Shown here: positions 54,761 to 61,847 of the stretch, piece after piece
Position numbering within the stretch: the stretch's first letter is position 1
How the letters are laid out: every line of letters starts with the position of its first letter
DNA from: Arthrobacter sp. NIO-1057
GTDB taxonomy: Bacteria; Actinomycetota; Actinomycetes; Actinomycetales; Micrococcaceae
Direction: 5' to 3'
DNA: 64,000 nt
Assembly: GCF_900094805.1 (NCBI RefSeq)
Contig: NZ_FMAT01000006.1
Coordinates: 62,001-126,000, forward strand
Made by a program: the position numbers and the translations under genes
Notes under the pieces: generated by a model
Database searches by the model: none
Seen by the model: the letters and a program-made list of their open reading frames with translations, nothing else
What the model was told of the DNA's origin: nothing

Positions 54761-55669
54761 TCAGTTTATGGCGCTCGCCGACTGGATGCCCGCAGCTTGC
54801 TCAAGATGCGGTAAAACCAGTGACGCGAAACGTTCTGACATGGTGTTCAGCGTTAGATCAGCATCTTGAGCGTTGATTTCGTCATTAAAGATTTCGACTT
54901 CGACGGGACCTCGATAACCGGCCTGAGCTACCCAACGAGAGATCGATGAGAAATCAACATGACCATCGCCCATCATTCCGCGCGACTGGAGCGCATTACT
55001 GGCGATTGGCAGGTTGAAGTCGCAAATTTGATAACTAGCTAGGCGACGTTCGTGGCCGGCACGCTGGATCTGCTGTTGTAGTTGTGGATCCCAGAAGACG
55101 TGGAAAGTATCAACAACCACACCGACCGCTTCAGCTGGATATGCAGTTGCCATATCCAAGGCCTGACCAAGTGTAGATAAGACGGCGCGGTCAGCTGCAT
55201 ACATCGGGTGCAATGGTTCGAGCACCAGGCAGACACCATGGTCTATTGCCAACGGAACCAATTGGTCCAAGGCTCGTGCCACGCGGTCCCGGGCACCAAC
55301 GATATCCTTGTCCTGGCGATCTCCAATGCCACCGAGAAGATGCGCTGCTGACGGCAAGCCACCGACTACCATGATCAGGTTATTCGCCCCGATGGTGGCA
55401 GCTTCTTCGATGGCGTGGCGATTGGATTCGAAGGCTTCTTGCTGTGCCTGTGAAGAGGTGGCCGTGAGGAATCCGCCACGGCACAGGGTACTTGCCTGCA
55501 ACCCACCTTCCTTGATGATGGTCGCAGCTCGTTGCGCCCCTCCAGCTTGTTCGAGGAGGTGACGCCATGGGCCGATATGGCTTAATCCAGCGCTGGCAGC
55601 CGCCTCGACCGCTTGCTGCAGAATGAGGTTGGGTGTGGTGCCGGTGTTCAGGGAAAGTTCGAAGCTCAT
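54761..55669 (-). CDS. Sugar phosphate isomerase/epimerase (AP endonuclease 2-type TIM barrel)
   Basis: A 302-residue Xylose isomerase-like TIM barrel with metal-binding residues in VLEPLHP, VDTFHVFWD, ICDFN, HVDF and VEVEIFND (Glu, Asp/His, Asp and Glu around one divalent metal). Such proteins epimerise, isomerise or dehydrate keto-sugars (IolE, hydroxypyruvate isomerase, 3-keto-sugar enzymes). The ATG overlaps the stop of the DUF993 gene by 4 bp. Confidence 0.87.
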   Translation of the reverse strand: MSFELSLNTGTTPNLILQQAVEAAASAGLSHIGPWRHLLEQAGGAQRAATIIKEGGLQASTLCRGGFLTATSSQAQQEAFESNRHAIEEAATIGANNLIMVVGGLPSAAHLLGGIGDRQDKDIVGARDRVARALDQLVPLAIDHGVCLVLEPLHPMYAADRAVLSTLGQALDMATAYPAEAVGVVVDTFHVFWDPQLQQQIQRAGHERRLASYQICDFNLPIASNALQSRGMMGDGHVDFSSISRWVAQAGYRGPVEVEIFNDEINAQDADLTLNTMSERFASLVLPHLEQAAGIQSASAIN

Positions 55670-56919
55670 GACACTCCTGTCAATGTACGGGTAGTGGTCT
55701 TGGCGCCATAAACGGCAAGGAGTTCTTCCATGCGCTTGGCAGCTAGTTCTGGATCCAGCAGCAAGCCTGCGGTATCTGCTAGGACGAAGGTGCGAACTAG
55801 ATGGGGTAAGGAGCGCCCTGCATGCAGGCCACCGACCATCTGGAAGCCACTTTGGTGACCGTTGAGCCAGGAAAGGAACGCGATTCCGGTCTTGTAGTAG
55901 AACGTGGGAGCACTAAAAATGTGCAGGCCCAGTTCCCGTGTTGAGTCCAAGATGGCGCGGCCCCGTGCGGCATCTGAAGCATCAAATGCCTGCAGGGCCG
56001 TTGACGCTGCGGGGTAGATAGCGGCAAATATTCCTAGCAAGGCATCTGAATGCAGTTCCCCATCACTATCGATGAGTTCTGGATAATTGAAGTCGTCCCC
56101 GGTGTATAGCCTGATTCCAGACGGTAGTGCGGCTCGAAGCTGTTTCTCGTGCTCTGCATTGAGTAGAGATACCTTCACCCCGTCGATTTTCTCTGAGTGC
56201 TTCTCCAAGATGGATTGGAACACTGCCGTTGCTTCGGCAAGATCGGTGGTGCCCCAGTATCCAGCAAGCTGGGGGTCAAACATATCACCGAGCCAGTGCA
56301 AGATCACTGGTTGCTGGGCAGCATCTAGCAAGGTTGAGTAAACCTGGACGTAGTCTTGCGGGGTCCGTGCAGCCTTGGCCAAAGCCCGTGAGCACATCAA
56401 AATGGACTTTGCTCCGGAATTTTCGACAAGGTGCAACATCTGCAGGTAGGCGTCAATGACTAACTGCAGATCACCTGGCTCAACCGGCTGGTCGTTGAGC
56501 TGATCGGTCCCGACTCCGCACGCGATAATGTCGCGTACCGTCAGCGAGGTGAGTGCTGGGTAGCGGTTATCGGCAATGACGGTTGCTGCTTCTTGGGCTG
56601 AACGATTGATCAGCTCACAGGTGGCTGCATAGTCTAGGCCCATGCCACGTTGCGCGGTGTCCATGGCGTCGGCAACACCTAGCCCGTAGGACCAGAGTTC
56701 GTGACGGTAGGCGAGTGTAGCCTCCCAATCAATTGTTGCTGGGGCGCCGGGGGTGTTGTCTGCATCCATATGTGGAATCACATGGGCTGCTGCGTACACC
56801 TTGCGTGAGGTGATGGGTGAGGTGGGGCGGTGGAAGTCGCCAGGTCCATGCATCTTGTAGGTAAATGACCGCCCGTGCTCATCGATCAGGGTGAGTTCTG
56901 GAAAGTTGTTCTCGTTCAT
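55666..56919 (-). CDS. DUF993, dihydrodipicolinate synthase/aldolase-like protein
   Basis: A 417-residue protein from the ATG at 56917-56919. The longer frame to 57063 reads into the upstream gene. DUF993 proteins are annotated as dihydrodipicolinate-synthase-like TIM barrels; a candidate Schiff-base lysine lies in EKIDGVKVSLLN. The family occurs almost always in sugar operons of actinobacteria with Gfo/Idh and TIM-barrel partners, and its reaction is not established to my knowledge. A retro-aldol cleavage of a keto-deoxy sugar is a plausible inference. It overlaps both neighbours by 4 bp. Confidence 0.8.
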   Translation of the reverse strand: MNENNFPELTLIDEHGRSFTYKMHGPGDFHRPTSPITSRKVYAAAHVIPHMDADNTPGAPATIDWEATLAYRHELWSYGLGVADAMDTAQRGMGLDYAATCELINRSAQEAATVIADNRYPALTSLTVRDIIACGVGTDQLNDQPVEPGDLQLVIDAYLQMLHLVENSGAKSILMCSRALAKAARTPQDYVQVYSTLLDAAQQPVILHWLGDMFDPQLAGYWGTTDLAEATAVFQSILEKHSEKIDGVKVSLLNAEHEKQLRAALPSGIRLYTGDDFNYPELIDSDGELHSDALLGIFAAIYPAASTALQAFDASDAARGRAILDSTRELGLHIFSAPTFYYKTGIAFLSWLNGHQSGFQMVGGLHAGRSLPHLVRTFVLADTAGLLLDPELAAKRMEELLAVYGAKTTTRTLTGVS

Positions 56920-58082
56920 AGCGTGATCTCCGGAATATCTAGGGTTCGGCGCTCGGAGGCAGACTGTAGGCCTAGGGCTGCTAGCTGTACTCCACGGGCC
57001 GCAGATAGCAGACCGTATTTGTGTTCCCGTCCAGCGGCGACATCCGCGAGGAAATCTTCCCACTGTAGTTTGAAGCCGTTATCGAGATCCGCGTTTGCGG
57101 GAACTTCCAACCACTGGTCACGGAAGGACTCGGTCACTGGCAGATCTGGGTTCCATACCGGCTTAGGCGTGTGAGCGCGTTGCTGGGCGACGCACTTGTT
57201 GAGGCCCGCCACGGCTGAACCATGGGTTCCATCGATCTGGAATTCGACTAGTTCGTCGCGGTATACGCGCACAGCCCACGAGGAGTTGATCTGCGCGATG
57301 ACCGGATCACCTTCGGGGGTTTCAAGTTCAAAGATGCCGTAAGCGGCGTCGTCGGCAGTGGCTTCGTATGGCTCACCTTGCTCATCCCATCGGGCGGGGA
57401 TGTGGGTGGCGGTAGTGGAAGTCACGGTTTTGACCTGGCCGATGATTCCTTCTAAAACATAGTTCCAGTGGCAGTACATGTCGGTGGTCATCGAGCCGCC
57501 GTCCGCTAAGCGGTAGTTCCACGAGGGGCGCTGAGCCTCTTGGATGTCGCCTTCAAAGACCCAGTATCCGAATTCTCCGCGCAAGGAGAGAATTCTTCCG
57601 AAGAATCCCTCATCGACGAGGCGACGTAGTTTGACTAGTCCAGGAAGGTAGAGCTTGTCATGAACTACGCCGGCGGTAACTCCTTTGGCCTTGGCCTGAC
57701 GGGCGAGGTCAACGGCATCATCTAAGTTTTCGGCGGTCGGCTTTTCCGTGAAGATGTGCTTACCCGAGGCGATGGCCTTGGACAAGGTGTCATACCGTAG
57801 CGAGGTCATCGAGGCATCAAAGATGATGTCAATACTTGGATCTTCGATAAGCGAATCGAGATCCGTGCTGTAGTGCTCCACTTGATGTTTCTGCGCGAGA
57901 TCGCGCAATTTGTCTTCATTGCGACCAACAAGAATCGGCTCAACGGTGAGCTTGGACCCGTCGGCAAGAGTGATGCCACCTTGATCACGGATGGGCAGGA
58001 TAGAGCGCAGTAGGTGCTGCCTGTAGCCCATCCGGCCGGTGATGCCGTTCATGGCAATGCGGAGAACTTTGGTATTTGTCAC
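56916..58082 (-). CDS. Gfo/Idh/MocA-family oxidoreductase B
   Basis: A 388-residue NAD(P)-dependent dehydrogenase, first gene of the leftward operon. The start GTG at 58080-58082 is chosen because AAGGAG lies 7 nt upstream and the protein then begins MTNTKVLRIAMNGITGRMG (Rossmann glycine loop). The longer frame to 58166 would run through the operator. EKP motif in IFTEKPTAENLDDA. The segment GGSMTTDMYCHWNYVLEG sits at the substrate-binding histidine position of the family. Confidence 0.9.
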   Translation of the reverse strand: MTNTKVLRIAMNGITGRMGYRQHLLRSILPIRDQGGITLADGSKLTVEPILVGRNEDKLRDLAQKHQVEHYSTDLDSLIEDPSIDIIFDASMTSLRYDTLSKAIASGKHIFTEKPTAENLDDAVDLARQAKAKGVTAGVVHDKLYLPGLVKLRRLVDEGFFGRILSLRGEFGYWVFEGDIQEAQRPSWNYRLADGGSMTTDMYCHWNYVLEGIIGQVKTVTSTTATHIPARWDEQGEPYEATADDAAYGIFELETPEGDPVIAQINSSWAVRVYRDELVEFQIDGTHGSAVAGLNKCVAQQRAHTPKPVWNPDLPVTESFRDQWLEVPANADLDNGFKLQWEDFLADVAAGREHKYGLLSAARGVQLAALGLQSASERRTLDIPEITL

Positions 58083-58121
58083 GAGATACTCCTTGGGTGA
58101 AGTGAGAGAGGGAAATGAGTT

Positions 58122-58138
58122 TGGGAATGCGCTTTCCA
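58122..58138. promoter_or_regulatory. LacI-type operator, regulon site 2
   Basis: TTGGGAATGCGCTTTCCA (58121-58138); the core GGAATGCGCTTTCC is the exact reverse complement of the core at 47050-47063. It lies between the leftward oxidoreductase operon and the LacI gene, so it could control both and give autoregulation. Confidence 0.85.
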
Positions 58139-58225
58139 CGATAGTGATGCAGAATTGGAGTGTCAACCATCACGAGTTTCGAAAGATAAGCTTGTCCCAG
58201 CTGTAGTGGACGAAAAGGATTTCAG

Positions 58226-59248
58226 ATGGCTATTCGACTAACTGACGTCGCTAATGAAGCCGGTGTTTCATTGGCAACTGCCTCACGCGTGCTCAATGGT
58301 TCCGCACGAAAGCCGGCCGCTGAGATCTCTGACAGGGTTCGTGCTGCTGCGGAGAAACTTGGTTATTTTCCCAACGCTCAGGCGCAAGCGCTTGCCCGGG
58401 CTTCAACGAAGCTGGTTGGTCTTGTTGTTCGTGACATCGCGGACCCCTACTTCTCGACGATCGCTCGCGGAGTTCAGCGAGGCCTGGGGGATAGCGGTAC
58501 CCAGCTGCTTTTGGCTAGTACGGATTCTGAACCAGAGCGAGAAATTGAAGCCGTCAGATCCTTTATGTCCCAGCGCACGGATGCCATTATTCTCTCTGGT
58601 TCCCGTGGTTTATCCGAGGATGCAGCCTTATTGCGGTTGATTGGGAGCTATCAGGAAAATGGGGGTCAGGTAATCGTTATCGGACAACCCTTGGCGAGCA
58701 CTGGTGGTATTCAGATAGACAACGAAACGACCTCTGAAAACCTCGCAGAAGAGCTCATTAGATCGGGCCATCGAAGGTTTGTTGTTCTTGCTGGAGACGA
58801 AAACTTACTGACTTCGCGTGATCGCGCTCAAGGCTTCCTGAGGAAGTTGAAGCGTACAGGGCTGTCGGCTGTGGGGGTCGTGCATGGTGCGTTTTCCCGC
58901 GAAGGCGCCTATATGGCGATGAGTGATTTCCTTAGGGGGCGCAAGTCGGAGGAGGATGCGCAACAACTGTGCGTTTTCTGCGTTTCTGACGTCATGGCCT
59001 TGGGGGCTATTCGCGCCATTCGGGAAAGTGGACTTCGCGTACCCGAGGATATTGCGGTTGTAGGCTTTGACGATATTCCGACCCTTGAGGACGTTACTCC
59101 TGGAATTAGTACCGCTCGTCTGCCATTGGAAGAGATCGGTAGATGGGCCGGTGAGATGGTGCTAAGTCATGGAGAGGCGCGTAAAACGGTAGTCGCCGGA
59201 ACTCCTGTGCTGCGCGAATCTACCAAGCTGCATGCGGGGAATCGGTGA
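58226..59248 (+). CDS. LacI-family transcriptional regulator of the catabolic locus
   Basis: A 340-residue LacI protein: HTH and hinge helix (residues 1-60: [27 protein letters not shown], then [10 protein letters not shown]) and a sugar-binding sensor domain ([47 protein letters not shown]). AAAGGA precedes the ATG. It is flanked by operators (58122-58138 and 59339-59352) that match a third at 47048-47065, so it is the likely regulator of all three transcription units. The inducer is unknown. Confidence 0.93.
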   Translation: MAIRLTDVANEAGVSLATASRVLNGSARKPAAEISDRVRAAAEKLGYFPNAQAQALARASTKLVGLVVRDIADPYFSTIARGVQRGLGDSGTQLLLASTDSEPEREIEAVRSFMSQRTDAIILSGSRGLSEDAALLRLIGSYQENGGQVIVIGQPLASTGGIQIDNETTSENLAEELIRSGHRRFVVLAGDENLLTSRDRAQGFLRKLKRTGLSAVGVVHGAFSREGAYMAMSDFLRGRKSEEDAQQLCVFCVSDVMALGAIRAIRESGLRVPEDIAVVGFDDIPTLEDVTPGISTARLPLEEIGRWAGEMVLSHGEARKTVVAGTPVLRESTKLHAGNR

Positions 59249-59338
59249 TACCCAGCGTGCATAATGCCATGTTCAAATGTTATTGACGGATTCAGCCCCA
59301 CCCCTTGACTCGTGATGGGGCTCACACTTAGATTGTTT

Positions 59339-59352
59339 GGGAAGCGCTTTCC
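59339..59352. promoter_or_regulatory. LacI-type operator, regulon site 3
   Basis: GGGAAGCGCTTTCC, one mismatch from a perfect GGAAAGCGCTTTCC palindrome. It sits 67 bp before the binding-protein start. It shares 12-13 of 14 core positions with the other two sites. Confidence 0.82.
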
Positions 59353-59418
59353 GAAAGACTGCAAATACGGTCAATTGTTGATACTTTGCACTGACCGGCC
59401 CACTCAAGGAGGAGACCC

Positions 59419-60735
59419 ATGGACCAGCAGGATCACTCAAGAAAAAGTCGACAGAAGTTCGGTGCACGTCTGAGCAAGTCCGTTGCCGTCGTCGCGGTTG
59501 CTGCCTTGGCATTAACCGGGTGTGGCGGTAGCAGCAGTGCAGACAGCGCTGACGGCAAGACGGTACTTAGATTCTCCTGGTGGGGATCTGATTCCCGCGC
59601 CCAGGCCACCAATAAAATCATTGAAGCTTTTGAGGCCGAGAATCCCGATATCGACGTACAGGGCGAGTATTCGGACTGGAGCGGCTACTGGGATAAGTTG
59701 GCAACCCAGGTTGCTTCCAACGATGCGCCAGACATCATCCAGATGGATGACAAGTATCTACGTGAATATGCAGACCGCGGGGCTCTTCTCGATTTGACCG
59801 GCGTGGACGTCTCCAAGTTTGAAGAAGTCGCTATCCAGAACGGAACGACTGACGACGGGCTGGTCGGCCTGACTACTGGCATCAATTCATTCACCCTGAC
59901 GGCTAATCCGAAAGTACTCGAAGAGGCCGGATTGGAGGTGCCAGACGATAAGACCTGGACTTGGGATGATTATCGGAAGATCACCGAGACCGTCAGTGAA
60001 AAGCTGGATGGAAAGTACGGCGCAGAAGCTCCCAACGAACCTGCCGGATTGCAGACCTGGCTCAGGCAAGATGGAAAACACTTGACCGGTAGCGACGGCG
60101 CTCTTGGCTTCACCGCAGAAGATCTGACTGGTTACTTCCAACATCATCACGATCTTCTTGCCGAGGGTTCTTACCCGAAGGCATCGGTCCTGGCCGAAAA
60201 CCAGAATGCTGGACCCGACCGCTCCATGACAGGAACAGGAACGGCGGCTTTCGGAATGTGGTGGAGCAACCAGCTCGGCGGTTTGTCGGCTGCTGTCGGT
60301 TCTGACCTGGTTCCATTGCGCCTACCTAGCAGTACCGGCAAGGCCGAAGATAATGGCCTATGGTACAAATCTTCAATGATGATGTCCGGTTACGGCCGCA
60401 CCAAGCATCCAGACGAGGTCAAGAAATTCATTGACTTCATGGTCAATTCGCAAGAGGCCGGCAAGCTGAATCAGATGGATCGTGGCCTACCAGCCAACCT
60501 CGATGTGCGTAAGAACGTCGTTGCTGATCTGGATTCAGTGGAGACCGCTTCGGCAGAATTTGTGAGCAGCCTAGAGCCAGAACTCCAAGGAACTGAACCA
60601 ATTCCTCCCATGGGATTCAGCGCTGTTCAAGACATCCTGTATCGCTATGAAATGGAAGTCTTCTTTGATCGGCAAAGCGTGGCAGACGCCGCGCAAAACG
60701 CGTTCAAGGAAATTGAAACAGCAGTAGCTCAGTAG
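59419..60735 (+). CDS. Sugar ABC transporter substrate-binding lipoprotein
   Basis: Extracytoplasmic solute-binding protein of the CUT1 type. The 438-residue protein has a basic signal peptide and lipobox LTGC with Cys-35 as the lipidated residue. The mature part starts with a Gly/Ser-rich tether and then LRFSWWGSDSRAQATNKIIEAF, the family 1 binding-protein fold. It is the likely partner of the permeases 11 kb to the left, because it carries the same operator. A GGAGGAG site precedes the ATG. Confidence 0.94.
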   Translation: MDQQDHSRKSRQKFGARLSKSVAVVAVAALALTGCGGSSSADSADGKTVLRFSWWGSDSRAQATNKIIEAFEAENPDIDVQGEYSDWSGYWDKLATQVASNDAPDIIQMDDKYLREYADRGALLDLTGVDVSKFEEVAIQNGTTDDGLVGLTTGINSFTLTANPKVLEEAGLEVPDDKTWTWDDYRKITETVSEKLDGKYGAEAPNEPAGLQTWLRQDGKHLTGSDGALGFTAEDLTGYFQHHHDLLAEGSYPKASVLAENQNAGPDRSMTGTGTAAFGMWWSNQLGGLSAAVGSDLVPLRLPSSTGKAEDNGLWYKSSMMMSGYGRTKHPDEVKKFIDFMVNSQEAGKLNQMDRGLPANLDVRKNVVADLDSVETASAEFVSSLEPELQGTEPIPPMGFSAVQDILYRYEMEVFFDRQSVADAAQNAFKEIETAVAQ

Positions 60736-60741
60736 CAAAAA

Positions 60742-60774
60742 ACGAACGAGCCCTTTCGGGCTCGTTCGTCGTTT
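60742..60774 (+). terminator. Terminator after binding-protein gene
   Basis: ACGAACGAGCCC-TTTC-GGGCTCGTTCGT is a perfect 12-bp stem with 4-nt loop, A-tract before it and CGTTT after, so it can act on both converging genes. Confidence 0.88.
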
Positions 60775-60777
60775 AAG

Positions 60778-61755
60778 CTATTGAAGGTCCAGCGTGCTCA
60801 ACACATTTGGTGCGTTTTGTCGTAATTGTTCCTCGTCAGCGTCCAAGAGCAAGCGCAACCAGGTTTCATGCTGGGAAAGCGGCGCCACCAAGCAAGCGGG
60901 ATTGATCAGGTCATAAAGCTCATCCGGGGAACCGTAGGCAGCAAACTGATCAAGGTACGCGAACAGCACCTGCATCACGCGTTCATCGTTGGTGTCGCAG
61001 TCCCAAGCTTCACACATGGCGGCCAACGCCGTATTCAGTGAAGAGAAGGGATGAGCCCAGTGCGCCGAAGAAAGATTCAAGATGCGCCCATGAGTGCCAG
61101 GCTCGGCTGGGACAACAACTTGGGAAAGATCAAAGTTACCGTGTTCCAAACTCAGCGGAACCGGGCCCTCATGCAAAATGGAGCAAGCCTTGAGCAGCTC
61201 ATCGATATGCGTCGCCAGATGATCTGCCTGAGCACCATCGATGTGCAAAGGGTGTTCTGGCGGCAAAGAAACATGCATCATCAATGCCTGCTCAAACTGT
61301 TCAGGCAAGAACTGCGGATCAACAACGGTGACCCCGGCATCAAAGAACTCATCTTCGTGGCCCATCAGAGCAACCTGCAAGGAACCGAGGGAGGCCATGG
61401 CCAGCTCCCAATTTTCCACCGAGTCACCCAGGTCTGCCAACGTATGTCCGAAGTCAGGGCTCAACATATAGCCAGCGGTACGATCTACCGCCAGCGGCAT
61501 CACCACGCGTTCAGGCAGAAGCTGCCCAGCGACCACGGTGGTCGCCGCTTCAGCAGTCAACCCCGGAGCATTGGCGCTGAAGATCAGATCCGCTGCATCG
61601 GTTTTCACCGTCGCCTGGATCTGATGCAATTGGGCAGGCCAGAAGTCAGGACCGGAGGTGCGTTGGATGCCGTAAGCCTCGCAGGCCGCGTCAATCCATT
61701 CGGCGGTCGACTCACGCCAGTTATCGCTGTTGAACAAATCTATCCACTGTGCCAC
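60778..61755 (-). CDS. APH-fold phosphotransferase-like protein with altered catalytic motifs
   Basis: A 325-residue protein with the fold pattern of aminoglycoside/choline phosphotransferases. The catalytic loop HGDxxxxN of active enzymes reads HGNFDLSQ (205-212), so the catalytic Asp is Asn-207 and the metal Asn is Gln. The second motif IDW reads LNLSSAHW (226-233). It may be inactive or use a changed mechanism; assignment to the family is itself moderate. It starts with GTG at 61753-61755 and is divergent from the GH65 fusion gene, so a link to disaccharide metabolism is possible. Confidence 0.6.
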   Translation of the reverse strand: MAQWIDLFNSDNWRESTAEWIDAACEAYGIQRTSGPDFWPAQLHQIQATVKTDAADLIFSANAPGLTAEAATTVVAGQLLPERVVMPLAVDRTAGYMLSPDFGHTLADLGDSVENWELAMASLGSLQVALMGHEDEFFDAGVTVVDPQFLPEQFEQALMMHVSLPPEHPLHIDGAQADHLATHIDELLKACSILHEGPVPLSLEHGNFDLSQVVVPAEPGTHGRILNLSSAHWAHPFSSLNTALAAMCEAWDCDTNDERVMQVLFAYLDQFAAYGSPDELYDLINPACLVAPLSQHETWLRLLLDADEEQLRQNAPNVLSTLDLQ

Positions 61756-61780
61756 GTTCTTATCGTAGTATGTCGATGCA

Positions 61781-61788
61781 AACGCGTT
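61781..61788. promoter_or_regulatory. Possible operator in APH / GH65 divergent region
   Basis: AACGCGTT is an 8-bp palindrome with a CG centre (context GCAAACGCGTTCAG) in the 92-bp gap between the divergent genes, resembling LacI/GalR-type sites. Short and unproven. Confidence 0.35.
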
Positions 61789-61847
61789 CAGTTGCTACCG
61801 TATGGACTACGGCTAGTATTTTGCTCCTCTTTCGAAGGATTTCGATC

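Noticed and set aside
59294-59322. AGCCCCA/TGGGGCT inverted repeat as terminator of the LacI gene
   Set aside because: Stem of only 7 bp with a 15-nt loop and no T-tract; too weak to call.
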